Shown here in pieces: positions 35,224 to 45,023 of a stretch of DNA of 64,000 bases. Position numbers and translations under genes: made by a program. The notes below the pieces were generated by a model. It was given only the letters and a program-made list of their open reading frames with translations, was not told the DNA's origin and searched no databases. Numbering within the stretch: position 1 is the stretch's first letter; each line of letters begins with the position of its first letter. Source of the DNA: Eubacteriaceae bacterium (GTDB lineage: Bacteria > Bacillota > Clostridia > Lachnospirales > Lachnospiraceae); the NCBI GenBank assembly GCA_910574915.1, contig CAJTCR010000023.1, forward strand, positions 1 to 64,000, read 5' to 3'.

Positions 35224-36369
35224 ATGGGATTGGATTTTGGCAAAACAGCGGCAATGCCGGCACAGGCGGCAGATACCAAAAATGAAATTGAAGTGGTGCA
35301 GCAGTATGATATTGTAGCGGACAGGGAGCAGATGAACGCGGCGCTTACCGGGTCTAAGGAGGTAGACGACCTGACAAGCACGATCGAGGTGCATAACCTT
35401 GAAACGATCGTATCGTTTGGAGCGGAGGCGGCAGAGGAGATTTCAAAAGCATCCGATGTCGTATTAAACAGCATGAGCCTGTCGCAGGTCGATCAGTCCA
35501 GCCAGATGTTAAATACGCTTGCAAAGATTATGGATCAGTTTGACATTGAGGAGATTCAGGAACATCCGGGGCGTTTTAAAAAGCTGTTTGGGAATATGCG
35601 CAAGCAGTTGGAAAAGATTTTAGATAAATACCATACGATGGGCGATGAGGTGGATAAGATCTATGTGCAGCTCAAACAATATGAATCTGAGATCAAGCAG
35701 GCAAACCGCAACCTGAACCAGATGTTTGAGGCAAACGTGAACTACTATCACGAGCTGGTGCGTTATATTCTTGCCGGAGAGCAGGGATGCCAGGAATTAC
35801 AGGCGTATATTGCGCAAAGGGAAGCAGAGATGGCTTCCAGCGGCGATACGTCGATCCAGTTTGAGCTTACGAGCTTAAACCAGGCGCTGATGATGTTAGA
35901 GCAGCGTACGCAGGACTTGCGGACAGCGGAAAGCGTGGCGATGCAGTCGATCCCGATGATTAAGACGATGGAGTTTAGCAATATGAACCTTGTGCGCAAG
36001 ATCAATTCGGCGTTTATTATTACGCTTCCGGTATTTAAGCAGGCGCTTGCACAGGCGATTATGTTAAAAAGGCAGCGTGTGCAGGCAGAAGCGATGTCTG
36101 CGCTGGATCAAAAGACGAATGAGCTGCTTGTAAAAAATGCGCGCAATACCGTCGAACAGTCTAAGTATACCGCGCAGCTTGCATCCGGCAGCTCCATCAA
36201 AATCGAAACGTTGGAAACGACATGGAAGACGATCGTTACAGGCATTGAAGAAACAAGGCAGATCCAGGAGCAGGCAAGGAAGCAGCGCGTAGAAGACCAG
36301 GCAAGGCTTGAAAATATCAAAAAAGAATTTCAGTCGATGTACCATATGCCGGATCAGAAAAAAATCTGA
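35224..36369 (+). CDS. telA: TelA-family toxic anion resistance protein
   Basis: A 381-aa mainly helical protein. Family features include VHNLETIVSFGAEAAEEISK, VVLNSMSLSQV, the FDIEEIQEHPGRFKKLFGNM segment and long helices with LVRKINSAFIITLPVFKQAL and ETLETTWKTIVTGIEETRQI. TelA (YceH/KlaA) proteins confer tolerance to tellurite and to cell-envelope stress by an unknown mechanism. ATG 35224 is preferred to an upstream in-frame ATG inside yceG because AAGGAGAGG lies directly before it. It is in the operon protease-YceG-TelA-HAD. Confidence 0.95.
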   Translation: MGLDFGKTAAMPAQAADTKNEIEVVQQYDIVADREQMNAALTGSKEVDDLTSTIEVHNLETIVSFGAEAAEEISKASDVVLNSMSLSQVDQSSQMLNTLAKIMDQFDIEEIQEHPGRFKKLFGNMRKQLEKILDKYHTMGDEVDKIYVQLKQYESEIKQANRNLNQMFEANVNYYHELVRYILAGEQGCQELQAYIAQREAEMASSGDTSIQFELTSLNQALMMLEQRTQDLRTAESVAMQSIPMIKTMEFSNMNLVRKINSAFIITLPVFKQALAQAIMLKRQRVQAEAMSALDQKTNELLVKNARNTVEQSKYTAQLASGSSIKIETLETTWKTIVTGIEETRQIQEQARKQRVEDQARLENIKKEFQSMYHMPDQKKI

Positions 36370-36387
36370 TTAAAGGAAGGATTTTCA

Positions 36388-37149
36388 ATGGTATTGTTTT
36401 GTACAGATCTTGACCAGACGCTGATTTATTCTTATAAGCATGAGATCGGGGACAGGAAGCGCTGTGTGGAAATCTACCAGGGACGGGAAGTTTCTTATAT
36501 GACGGATGCGACGCTGCGGCTTTTGACAGAGCTGCAAAAGGATGCCTGCATTGTGCCGGTAACGACCAGGACAGTCGAGCAGTATGAGAGGATTACGCTT
36601 GGAACGGGAAAGATCCGGTATGCGCTCGTATGCAACGGCGGGGTGCTGTTAAAGGACGGCAAAAAAGATCCGGCATGGTATCAGCAGTCTTTGGAACTGG
36701 TAAAAGACGCCCGGCATACACTGGCGCAGGCGGCAGCGTATCTGGAGACGGAAGCGGGCAGGACGCTGGATGTGCGCCTGATCGAAGGGCTGTTTGTATT
36801 TACAAAGTGCAGGTGCCCGCAGGATGTGGTAAAACGCCTGAAACAAAAGCTGCGGTTACCAGATGTAAATATCTTCTGCAACGGGGAAAAAGTGTATGTC
36901 GTTCCTAAAATACTAAACAAAGGGGCAGCCGTAGCGCGGCTGCGGGAACAGGTCAGGGCAGACGCGGTACTGGCGGCAGGGGACAGTGCGTTTGACCTGC
37001 CGATGCTTACAGCGGCAGATTTTGCAGCAGCGCCTGCACAATGCGGCTGGAAGGGGCTGCCCTGCCATGTGCAGGTGATGCCCGGAAAAAAAGTTTTTTC
37101 GGAAGAACTGTTAGAAGCGATGCAGCGGTATCTTTTGCACATCTTATAA
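36388..37149 (+). CDS. HAD-superfamily phosphatase, Ter module
   Basis: A 253-aa HAD hydrolase of the trehalose-phosphatase/Cof-like type. Motif I is FCTDLDQTLIYSY (DxDxT), motif II is VPVTTRT, and motif IV is AAGDSAFDLPML with the preceding Lys in [11 protein letters not shown]. Such a phosphatase is a regular part of the Ter biosynthetic module and would remove phosphate from the pathway product. AAAGGAAGG precedes ATG 36388, 18 bp after telA. A strong bidirectional terminator overlaps the stop. Confidence 0.9.
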   Translation: MVLFCTDLDQTLIYSYKHEIGDRKRCVEIYQGREVSYMTDATLRLLTELQKDACIVPVTTRTVEQYERITLGTGKIRYALVCNGGVLLKDGKKDPAWYQQSLELVKDARHTLAQAAAYLETEAGRTLDVRLIEGLFVFTKCRCPQDVVKRLKQKLRLPDVNIFCNGEKVYVVPKILNKGAAVARLREQVRADAVLAAGDSAFDLPMLTAADFAAAPAQCGWKGLPCHVQVMPGKKVFSEELLEAMQRYLLHIL

Positions 37150-37197
37150 AAATCACGGGTGATTCTGCCTGCAAGCGGGATCACCCGTGATTTTTTT
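37148..37197. terminator. Bidirectional terminator between convergent genes
   Basis: AAAAATCACGGGTGAT and ATCACCCGTGATTTTTTT make a 16-bp stem with a loop of about 15 nt. A and T tracts on both sides suit termination of the HAD operon and of the opposing kinase gene. Confidence 0.93.
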
Positions 37198-39401
37198 CAG
37201 CTTGTCGTATTTGCAATATCTCCATACAGATATTGGTGCATCTGTATCGTTTTTGCGATTGTCTCTAACAGTACCGGCACATCGATGGGCTTTGGCAGGT
37301 GTGCGTCCATGCCGCTTTCAATCGATTTGCGCTTGTCGCTTTCAAAGGCGTCGGCGGACAGCGCGATAATTGGAATGCGGGCGAGCAGCTCATTGTTCAG
37401 CCTGCGGATTGCCTTTGTCGCCTGCCTGCCGTTCATAACAGGCATCTGGATATCCATCAGGATCAGTGCATATTCGTCAGGAGCTGCTTTTTTCATCATT
37501 TCAACAGCGATGCTGCCGTTTTCGGCGGTGTCCACGACAAATCCAAGCCCTTCTAGTATCGCGGTTTCGATTTCGAGATTGATCTCATTGTCCTCCACAA
37601 GCAGGATCTTGCTTTTGGACAAATAGGCGATCGTATCGTCGACACTCATCGTAACGGGGAACGGATGGTTCTGCGTTTTCAGGCGCAGGGTAACGGTGAA
37701 ACGGCTGCCGGTGCCGACGCTGCTTTGCACATCGATCGAGCCGCCCATCACGTTAAGGATATTTTTTACGATCGTAAGCCCAAGCCCTGTGCCGATTACG
37801 CCGCTGAACGTCGTGTTTTTCTCACGTTCAAACGGGTCATAAATGCGGCTTAAAAATTCCGGGCTGATGCCGATGCCGTTGTCTTCGATGATAAACTGGT
37901 ATACGGCAAGGTCATTTGGCAGCGTGTTCAGTTCGGCGGCGCTGATTGTTACCGTACCGCCGTTTGGTGTGTATTTGACTGCATTATGTACCAGATAGGT
38001 AAGCAGCTTTTCCAGTTTATCCTTATCTGCGTAGATATCGAAATGGATCAGCCGCGAGATGTTGAGCGCAATCGCAATCTCTTTTTCCTTTGCCAGAGGC
38101 AGCAGCGCATTTTTCACATTTTTTAAGATGTCCTTTAAGCTGCATTTAGTCTCTGTAATACGAATATCGTCTGAATCCGTCCATGCGATTTCTAGTACTT
38201 TGTCTATCAGGTCAAGAAGCTGCTCGCTCGAAGCGTTGATTTTGTCCAGATAGTAAGTAAGCAGATCCGGATCATGCAGCTTGTCCTTTGCCAGCGCGGT
38301 AAAGCCGAAAATGGCATTGAGCGGCGTGCGCATGTCATGGGACATATTAGAAAGAAACGCGTTTTTTGCAGTAATGGCAAGGTTTGCGTTGTTCAGAGCT
38401 TCTTCCAGAAGCTGCTTTTGCTCGATTTCACGCTTGACCTCATCGTCTACCCGGCGGAAGCCAAGGACGATCTGCGAAATGTGCTCGCTGCTTCCTACAT
38501 TTACGATCCGAAGCTGCAAGTACTGTGTTTCGAAAGATTTTATTACGCGGTAATTGATATAATAGGTCTTTTGGGCTTCCAACTTGCTGCGGATATATGC
38601 GATCGTCGTCTGGCTGGCGACGGTTTCTTTGTCTTCTGGGTGCACCCAGACGTTGGTATAGTTTGAGGTAAACCAGGTGAAGCTGCGGGCAGCGGAAGTA
38701 TTTTCAAATTGCCGGATCGTCCGGTTGCTCAGCCGGTAAGGAAGTATTTGATCTTGGTCGAGATCTGCGTATAAAATGGAATCGTAGTTGATGCTCAGCC
38801 CTTCGATCACTTCTAAGCGGCGCAGGTGCTCCTGGTTAAAGACGTTCATCTCGCTGCGGTACTTTTCAAGCTGTCTTTTCAGCTCATGTTCTTTTAACTG
38901 CTGCTTTTTCAGGTCTGCCTGCCGCTGTTCCCGTTTTTCCGTGGCGTCGCTGATAAATACATAAAAAATATCGCCGATCGAATCGGTATGAATAAAGTGC
39001 CCGTAATCTTCGATCCAGCGGATCTGTCCGTCTTTGCGGCGAATCCGGTACTCTACATAATCCAGATCGTACTGGCTTGCCGTAATCTGCTCTTTAATGC
39101 TTTGCTCTACGACAGCAAGATCGGGCGGATAGACAAACCCTTGAAAGGAGTTTTTGGTTAGCTGTCTGAATTCGCTTAGCGTATCGCACTGGCAGATGCG
39201 CAGCAGCGCTTTGTTTGCATAAATGATTTTTTCCTGATCGTCTGCGTGGTAGATCAAAAATCCGCCTGGCATTTCATCGATAAAACGGATAATTTCACAG
39301 GCTGTCCGAATATTGTATGTATCCACAGAGTCGCTTTTGGGGATACTTAACAGAGACTGAATATACGTAAACAGGTCAGGATCTAGTTTTTGTTCGTTCA
39401 T
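37197..39401 (-). CDS. Hybrid sensor histidine kinase / response regulator with PAS domains
   Basis: A 734-aa soluble kinase without membrane segments. A PAS domain covers about 35-150 (GGFLIYHADDQEKIIYANKA, then an IRRKDGQIRWIEDYG PAC segment); a second PAS-like region lies at about 200-320. HisKA carries H355 in FLSNMSHDMRTPLNAIFGF; the ATPase domain has the N box LVHNAVKYT, DNGIGISPEF and GTGLGLTIVKNI. The C-terminal receiver has D650 in ALILMDIQMPVMNG and the Lys in HLPKPID. It signals within the cell to an unknown partner; no output regulator is adjacent. It is convergent with the Ter HAD gene. Confidence 0.95.
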   Translation of the reverse strand: MNEQKLDPDLFTYIQSLLSIPKSDSVDTYNIRTACEIIRFIDEMPGGFLIYHADDQEKIIYANKALLRICQCDTLSEFRQLTKNSFQGFVYPPDLAVVEQSIKEQITASQYDLDYVEYRIRRKDGQIRWIEDYGHFIHTDSIGDIFYVFISDATEKREQRQADLKKQQLKEHELKRQLEKYRSEMNVFNQEHLRRLEVIEGLSINYDSILYADLDQDQILPYRLSNRTIRQFENTSAARSFTWFTSNYTNVWVHPEDKETVASQTTIAYIRSKLEAQKTYYINYRVIKSFETQYLQLRIVNVGSSEHISQIVLGFRRVDDEVKREIEQKQLLEEALNNANLAITAKNAFLSNMSHDMRTPLNAIFGFTALAKDKLHDPDLLTYYLDKINASSEQLLDLIDKVLEIAWTDSDDIRITETKCSLKDILKNVKNALLPLAKEKEIAIALNISRLIHFDIYADKDKLEKLLTYLVHNAVKYTPNGGTVTISAAELNTLPNDLAVYQFIIEDNGIGISPEFLSRIYDPFEREKNTTFSGVIGTGLGLTIVKNILNVMGGSIDVQSSVGTGSRFTVTLRLKTQNHPFPVTMSVDDTIAYLSKSKILLVEDNEINLEIETAILEGLGFVVDTAENGSIAVEMMKKAAPDEYALILMDIQMPVMNGRQATKAIRRLNNELLARIPIIALSADAFESDKRKSIESGMDAHLPKPIDVPVLLETIAKTIQMHQYLYGDIANTTS

Positions 39402-39541
39402 TGTAAAACACTCCCCCTGAGTTATTTCCTATTTTCTATTTAGGATTTATTACATATTGTATCAGTGTAACATAAAAAGGGGGCGCTGTCATTAATTAAG
39501 ACATATTTTTTTAGAAGAAACAGATGTTAAAAGTGGATTAC

Positions 39542-39806
39542 AGGAAGGGACGCCGGGAGAGCGGATGTGCCTTCCCTGGCGGCGCCCGTTCCAGAATGCT
39601 AAGAAGCCCTAAGTATCCTGCTGGTACGCTGTGGCGGCGTCCGGTCGCGGCACCTAGTTCGCTGCCTGCTGGAAGCTAAAGGTGCCGCTTGGCTGCGCCC
39701 CTGGGTTTTCCGCAGAATACTAAGGGCTTCTAAGCATTCTTCCAAAGCCGCCGCCAGGGAAGGCACATCCTCTCTCCCGGCTGTTCTTTGTAAGTGTTAC
39801 TAAAAT
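39542..39806 (+). repeat. Dispersed 260-bp palindromic element, copy 3 (plus orientation)
   Basis: It begins AGGAAGGGACGCCGGGAGAG and ends GTAAGTGTTACTAAAA. The outer arm has its own sequence (GGATGTGCCTTCCCTGGCGG near 39562) that still matches a changed 3' arm (CCGCCAGGGAAGGCACATCC near 39751). The core GCGGCACCTAGTTCGCTGCC is conserved. Confidence 0.92.
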
Positions 39807-40089
39807 TCTAACATCTGATCGACTTTATTTTTGATAATGGGATTGATTCTTCTTTGTTCATTTTTGATTGATACAATATTATCTTTTATAGTTTTTAGTT
39901 AAGCCTATTAAATTGTCAGAATAAAGAATGCAGCTACCAAAACTAACTATAAGTTATAATACCCATCTCTTTTCTTGGCGTCCCTATTATATAATAATTT
40001 ACAAAAGCAATTCAAACTTGTGTGCGTCTATTCTGTATCTTTTTTGTGATTTTAGGAAATACTGTATAAAACGAAGTGTCGGGCGGACT
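39807..40089. other. AT-rich unique spacer between two inverted element copies
   Basis: About 280 bp of AT-rich DNA between copies 3 and 4. Short open frames occur but have no ribosome binding site or recognisable product. I see no gene here. Confidence 0.6.
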
Positions 40090-40242
40090 CGTTTTCGTAA
40101 CATTTACAAAGAACAGCCGGGAGAGGGGATGGGCACACCTTGGCGGCGGCTTTGGAAGAATGGTTAGAAGCCCTTAGTATTCTGCGGAAAACCCAGGGGC
40201 GCAGCCAAGGTGTGCCCATCCCCTCTCCCAGCGTCCCTCTTT
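40090..40242 (-). repeat. Dispersed palindromic element, copy 4, internally deleted (minus orientation)
   Basis: Read on the minus strand it starts AGGGACGCTGGGAGAGGGGA and ends AAAGAACAGCC... hence TTCTTTGTAAATGTTACGAA on that strand. The two outer arms are present and complementary (GGGATGGGCACACCTTGG with its complement), and the 3' inner arm is kept, but about 110 bp of the 5' inner arm and core hairpin are missing. It lies tail-to-tail with copy 3. Confidence 0.88.
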
Positions 40243-40317
40243 GAAAAAATTCACCAAAACAACGCAAACCAATTCGCTCTGAAATATGGATAAATGGAAG
40301 AATATGGAAAAATGATA

Positions 40318-40346
40318 GTGACAGCAGTACCTAACTGTGATACAAT
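40318..40346 (+). promoter_or_regulatory. Promoter of the TerD-P-type ATPase operon
   Basis: GTGACA (40318-40323), a 17-bp spacer and TACAAT (40341-40346), about 49 bp before the first terD start codon. Confidence 0.7.
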
Positions 40347-40394
40347 AAAAAGTAACATTTTTTGTTAATCATATTTTGACAGGAGGAAACAATT

Positions 40395-40976
40395 ATGCCG
40401 ATTAATTTATCAAAAGGCCAGAAGGTTGACCTGACAAAAGGCAATCCAAGCCTGAAAAACATTATGGTAGGATTGGGCTGGGATGTGAACGCATTTGATT
40501 CCGGTGCGGATTTTGACCTGGACGCGGCAGCGTTTATGGTTGGCGCAAACGGAAAGTGCCCGACAGAAAAGGAATTTGTTTTTTATGGCAATCTGGAGCA
40601 TACCAGCGCTGCGATCAAGCATATGGGCGATAACCTGACCGGGGCGGGCGAAGGCGATGACGAGCAGATCCAGGTAGATCTTGCAAAAATCCCGGCAAAT
40701 GTGGAAAAGGTGGCATTTACGGTAACGATCTATGATTCGGATGTCAGAAGGCAGAATTTTGGACAGGTTTCCAATGCGTTTATCAGGATTGTGGATGAGG
40801 CGACAGGCACGGAGCTGATTCACTATGACCTGGGCGAGGATTTTTCGATCGAGACGGCAGTTGTTGTCGGGGAACTGTATCGGCATAACGGGGAATGGAA
40901 GTTTAATGCGATCGGCAGCGGTTTCCAGGGCGGACTGGCGGCGCTATGCGCGCATTATGGAATAGAGACGGCTTAA
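40395..40976 (+). CDS. terD: TerD-family protein, paralogue 1
   Basis: A 193-aa TerD/CABP protein, the family's standard length. It begins [26 protein letters not shown] and [11 protein letters not shown] supply the first calcium site; [20 protein letters not shown] the second; [20 protein letters not shown] and [14 protein letters not shown] close the fold. TerD domains bind calcium at an intracellular site and are needed for tellurite, phage and stress tolerance. CAGGAGG precedes ATG 40395. It is the first of three tandem paralogues 24 bp apart. Confidence 0.97.
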   Translation: MPINLSKGQKVDLTKGNPSLKNIMVGLGWDVNAFDSGADFDLDAAAFMVGANGKCPTEKEFVFYGNLEHTSAAIKHMGDNLTGAGEGDDEQIQVDLAKIPANVEKVAFTVTIYDSDVRRQNFGQVSNAFIRIVDEATGTELIHYDLGEDFSIETAVVVGELYRHNGEWKFNAIGSGFQGGLAALCAHYGIETA

Positions 40977-41000
40977 AAAGAGATAGCAGGAGGAGAAGAA

Positions 41001-41582
41001 ATGCCAGTAAGTTTGCAAAAGGGACAAAAAGTAAGCCTGACAAAAGGCAATCCGGGACTGAAAAAAGTCGTTGTCGGGCTGGGCTGGGATGTAAACCAGT
41101 TTGATACAGGCGGGGATTTTGATTTGGATGCGGCTGCGTTTCTGTTGACAGACAGCGGAAAAGTGTCCAGGCAGGAGGATTTTATTTATTTTGGAAATCT
41201 GACACACCCGTCAGGCAGCGTGCAGCATATGGGTGATAATCTGACCGGAGCGGGCGAGGGCGACGACGAGCAGATTCGGGTCGATCTTTCCAAAGTGCCG
41301 GAGCACATTACAAAAATCGCGTTTACGGTAACGATCTATGAGCCGGAGCAGCGGCGCCAGAATTTTGGCCAGATTAACAACGCGTTTATCCGTATTTATA
41401 ACGAAGATACAGGAGAAGAAATGCTGCGCTATGACCTGGGCGAAGATTTTTCGATCGAAACAGCCGCCGTATTTGGCGAAGTATATAAAAATGGCAGCGA
41501 ATGGAAGTTTAACGCGATCGGCAGCGGCTACCAGGGCGGATTAAAGGCGCTTTGCACGCAGTATGGCATCGACGCAGAATAA
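41001..41582 (+). CDS. terD: TerD-family protein, paralogue 2
   Basis: A 193-aa protein closely related to paralogue 1. It begins [18 protein letters not shown] and keeps both acidic metal-site segments ([10 protein letters not shown] and [18 protein letters not shown]) and the [14 protein letters not shown] end. It has a GCAGGAGGAG ribosome binding site. The high identity between paralogues 1 and 2 suggests a fairly recent duplication; paralogue 3 is more distant. The products may form mixed assemblies at the membrane, which is an inference from family descriptions. Confidence 0.97.
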   Translation: MPVSLQKGQKVSLTKGNPGLKKVVVGLGWDVNQFDTGGDFDLDAAAFLLTDSGKVSRQEDFIYFGNLTHPSGSVQHMGDNLTGAGEGDDEQIRVDLSKVPEHITKIAFTVTIYEPEQRRQNFGQINNAFIRIYNEDTGEEMLRYDLGEDFSIETAAVFGEVYKNGSEWKFNAIGSGYQGGLKALCTQYGIDAE

Positions 41583-41606
41583 AGAAAAATAAAGGAGGCA
41601 GTAAGA

Positions 41607-42197
41607 ATGTCAGTAAGTTTGCAAAAAGGCCAGAAGGTCAGCCTGTCAAAAGAACATGCGGGATTGTCCAAGATGATGGTCGGCCTTGGCTGGGATGAAG
41701 CACAAAAGGCAAAGGGCGGATTTTTCGCGCCAAAGCCAAAGCCGATTGACTGTGACGCGTCCGCGCTGCTGTTAAAAAACGGCAGGCTTTGTGATAAGTC
41801 GGATATTATTTATTTTGGAAACCTCGGCCATAAATCGGGCGCAATCCAGCATATGGGCGACAATTTAACCGGGGCAGGCGAAGGCGACGATGAGCAGATC
41901 CTTGTAGACCTTAGCAAGATTCCGGCTGAGTACGACCGGATTGTGATGGTTGTCAATATTTATCAGGCGGTGCAGCGCAAGCAGCACTTTGGAATGATTC
42001 AAAACGCGTTTATCCGTCTTATAGACCAGAGAAACAATGCGGAGATGTGCAAGTATAACCTGACCGATGATTATTCCGGCATGACGGCATTGATTTTCGG
42101 CGAGATTTACCGGCATAACGGTGAGTGGAAGTTCAACGCGATCGGGCAGGCAACGACCGATCCGGGGCTTGGCGAGCTGGCGAACCGTTATATCTAA
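41607..42197 (+). CDS. terD: TerD-family protein, paralogue 3 (diverged metal site)
   Basis: A 196-aa TerD protein starting [18 protein letters not shown]. It differs from its neighbours by a lysine/proline insertion (AQKAKGGFFAPKPKPIDCDA) at the first metal-site loop, where DCDASALLL replaces DLDAAAFL. The second site, [18 protein letters not shown], is intact, and the end reads WKFNAIGQATTDPGLGELA. This form resembles YceE-type members. AAAGGAGG precedes ATG 41607. The P-type ATPase follows 39 bp downstream. Confidence 0.95.
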   Translation: MSVSLQKGQKVSLSKEHAGLSKMMVGLGWDEAQKAKGGFFAPKPKPIDCDASALLLKNGRLCDKSDIIYFGNLGHKSGAIQHMGDNLTGAGEGDDEQILVDLSKIPAEYDRIVMVVNIYQAVQRKQHFGMIQNAFIRLIDQRNNAEMCKYNLTDDYSGMTALIFGEIYRHNGEWKFNAIGQATTDPGLGELANRYI

Positions 42198-42236
42198 TAT
42201 GTTAAAAACAACAGGAAACTGGAGGACAGATTACTT

Positions 42237-44900
42237 ATGAAATTTAATGGGCTGACAGATCAGGAGGCGGAAGAGTCCCGCAGAAAATACGGATCAAACG
42301 AGATCCCGGATTCTGAACCGACGACTTTCTGGGAAGAGTTCAAGGAAACCTTTGATGACCCTATGATTAAAGTACTGCTTGCGATTGCGGCGCTTATGAT
42401 CGTAATGTTTTGCTTTGGCTATGCGGAGATCTATGAACCGCTTGGTACGATTGTGGCAGTGCTGATCGTAGCCTTTGTGTCAGCAAAAACAGGTGTGGCA
42501 AGTGATACAAAGTACAGAGAATTAAAAGACAGCACCAAAAAGGACGAATGTAAAGTCTACCGTAACGGGGAAATCACGGTCATCAATGTGGATGATGTCG
42601 TAACAGGCGATAAGGTGCTGTTGCAGTCCGGCAATAAAATCCCGGCGGACGGCGTTTTAGTCTCCGGCTCGCTGCGGGTGGACAATTCGGCACTAAACGG
42701 TGAAGCCGAAGAATGCAAAAAGACGCAGGCAGACGAAAGCTTTGCGCTGCCGGATGATATTACAGGCGATACGTTTGTCGATGCACATTCGCTGTTTCGC
42801 GGCGCCGTCGTATTTGACGGAGAGGGTATTTTAGATGTCAGGAAAGTCGGCTTAAAGACGATGATGGGCAGGATGGCAGAGGAGATGCAGGAATCTGAGC
42901 CGGATTCGCCGTTAAAAGTCAAGCTTTCAAAGCTGGCGAAGCAGATCTCGACGTTTGGCTATATCGGAGCGATTGCGATTTCTGTTTTGTATTTTGTGCA
43001 TTTTGTGTCTTTGGCTGGCGGCATATCGGCATATTTTGGCAACGGCATTGAAGTGATCTTGCAGGATATTATTCGTGCGGTTTCACTGGCAGTCGTTATT
43101 ATTGTCTGTGCAGTGCCGGAAGGGCTGCCGTTAATGATCTCTCTCGTCTTGATGCAGAATACGAGCAAAATGCTAGACCACAACGTACTTGTAAGAAAAG
43201 CGGAAGGGATTGAAACCGCGGGTTCTTTAAATATTTTGTTCAGTGATAAGACGGGTACGATTACAAAGGGGATGCTGGAAGTTGTGGATTTCTTTACGGC
43301 AGACGGCAGTTCGATAGCCATACCACAGCTCGCAAGCCATATCAAAATAAAAGAAATGTTAGACCTTGCGATCGGCAAAAACACACAGTCGCTGTTTGAT
43401 GCGTCGCATAAGGTCATCGGCGGAAACGCCACCGACCAGGCGCTTATGAAGTTTATGGGCGAAGAAGCGTTTCATGCGGTCAATGCAAAGCAGGAATATG
43501 CGGTTACGGCAAGCCAGGGCTTTAATTCTGCAAATAAATTCAGCCAGGCAAGGATTGACTATGTCGGCAAGACGTTTTATAAAGGCGCGCCGGAAAAGCT
43601 GCTTGCACAGGCGTCAAAATATCTGGATGCCGACGGCAATGAAAAAGAACTCGACCAGGCGGCTTTGAATCAAAAAATCGATGCGCTGGCATCAAAGGCA
43701 ATGCGTGTGCTTGCGTTTGGTTATTCAAGCAAACCGCTTGTGGAAAACACGATTAACGATGACCTTGTAATTATCGGGCTGGTAGGCATCCGCGACGATG
43801 TGCGGCCAGAAGCAAGAGACGCGATCCACCAAGTGCAGGAGGCTGGCATCCAAGTCGTAATGATTACCGGCGACAGGCTGGAAACCGCCATTGCAATCGC
43901 AAAAGACGCAGGGCTTTTAAAAAGCGATAAAGACCGTGCGATCTCTTCGGCACAGTTAAATGAAATGTCGGATGAAGAAGTGAAAAAATTGATCCCGGAT
44001 ATCCGTGTGATCGCAAGGGCGCTGCCGACGGACAAATCCAGAATGGTGCGCCTGTGTCAGGAGATGAACCTCGTAGTCGGCATGACAGGCGACGGCGTCA
44101 ACGATTCCCCGGCATTAAAGCGCGCAGATGTGGGCTTTGCAATGGGCAGCGGTACAGAAGCCGCAAAAGAAGCCGGCAAGATCGTAATTTTGGATGATAA
44201 TTTCAAATCCATCAAAGACGCGATCTGGTATGGCAGGACGATCTACCACAATATTTTGAAGTTCTGCAAGTTCCAGTTGGTGATCAATGTAGCAGCGGTA
44301 ATAGTCAGCGCGATTGCGCCGTTTTTCGGTGTCGAAGAGCCGCTTAAAGTCACACATTTACTGTTTGTCAACCTTGTAATGGACAGCCTGGGCGCGATTA
44401 TGCTCGGCAATGAGCCGGCGCTTGAGAAATATATGACCGAAAAGCCAAGGCGCAGAGATGAAAGCATTGTCAGCAAAAAGATGATGGCGCAGATTGTGAC
44501 GATGGGCGCGTGGCTGACCGTTTTAAGCTTTATCTACCTCAAGCATCCGTTCTTTATCGGACTGTTTGCCAATGAAGAACAGCACCTGACCGGGTATTTT
44601 GTACTGTTTATTGTCAGCGCGCTGTTTAACGGATTTAATGTCAGAGACGACTCCTTTGCGATCTTTAAAGGACTGAATGAAAATACCGGATTTATCAAGG
44701 TATTTATTACGATTCTTGTCGTACAGGCGTTAATTGTAAACGCAGCGCTGATTCCGTTTACGGTATTTACGTGGATCGGAAATATGTTTAGCTGCGTGCC
44801 GTTTGGTATTACAGGATGGGTTACAGTAATAGTGCTTGGCGCTACAATGATTCCGGTAGACCTGGTGCGCAAGGCTGTTGTTGGAAGCGGGAAAGAATAA
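42237..44900 (+). CDS. Calcium-translocating P-type ATPase (PMCA/SERCA type)
   Basis: An 887-aa cation pump. Phosphorylation site D337 in LFSDKTGTITKG; TM4 ion motif AVPEGLPLMISLVLM; actuator loop LNGEAEECKK (TGES-like position, here NGE); hinge MTGDGVNDSPALKRADVGFAMG; ten hydrophobic segments in the usual places. The PEGLP motif and overall form fit Ca2+ (or Mn2+) export. It directly follows the three terD genes, whose products bind calcium, so a linked calcium-handling function is likely. Many Ter loci have a TerC membrane protein at this place; none is found here. A terminator follows at 44975. Confidence 0.95.
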   Translation: MKFNGLTDQEAEESRRKYGSNEIPDSEPTTFWEEFKETFDDPMIKVLLAIAALMIVMFCFGYAEIYEPLGTIVAVLIVAFVSAKTGVASDTKYRELKDSTKKDECKVYRNGEITVINVDDVVTGDKVLLQSGNKIPADGVLVSGSLRVDNSALNGEAEECKKTQADESFALPDDITGDTFVDAHSLFRGAVVFDGEGILDVRKVGLKTMMGRMAEEMQESEPDSPLKVKLSKLAKQISTFGYIGAIAISVLYFVHFVSLAGGISAYFGNGIEVILQDIIRAVSLAVVIIVCAVPEGLPLMISLVLMQNTSKMLDHNVLVRKAEGIETAGSLNILFSDKTGTITKGMLEVVDFFTADGSSIAIPQLASHIKIKEMLDLAIGKNTQSLFDASHKVIGGNATDQALMKFMGEEAFHAVNAKQEYAVTASQGFNSANKFSQARIDYVGKTFYKGAPEKLLAQASKYLDADGNEKELDQAALNQKIDALASKAMRVLAFGYSSKPLVENTINDDLVIIGLVGIRDDVRPEARDAIHQVQEAGIQVVMITGDRLETAIAIAKDAGLLKSDKDRAISSAQLNEMSDEEVKKLIPDIRVIARALPTDKSRMVRLCQEMNLVVGMTGDGVNDSPALKRADVGFAMGSGTEAAKEAGKIVILDDNFKSIKDAIWYGRTIYHNILKFCKFQLVINVAAVIVSAIAPFFGVEEPLKVTHLLFVNLVMDSLGAIMLGNEPALEKYMTEKPRRRDESIVSKKMMAQIVTMGAWLTVLSFIYLKHPFFIGLFANEEQHLTGYFVLFIVSALFNGFNVRDDSFAIFKGLNENTGFIKVFITILVVQALIVNAALIPFTVFTWIGNMFSCVPFGITGWVTVIVLGATMIPVDLVRKAVVGSGKE

Positions 44901-44974
44901 GAACAGAATTTCGTTGACATTTTGAGAAATCAGTTATCGTAGATGTTACGAATCATTTAAAAAATCGTTGTAAT

Positions 44975-45004
44975 AGAGAGGGTAGGTAACTATCCTCTCT
45001 TTCT
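44975..45004 (+). terminator. Terminator of the TerD-ATPase operon
   Basis: AGAGAGGGTA (44975-44984) and TATCCTCTCT (44991-45000) pair over 10 bp with a 6-nt loop, followed by TTCT. Confidence 0.8.
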
Positions 45005-45023
45005 ATACAATTAGGAGAAATAT

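Noticed and set aside
37187-37626. Plus-strand frames of up to 155 codons opposite the hybrid kinase
   Set aside because: They overlap the receiver domain coding sequence and have no ribosome binding site or similarity.
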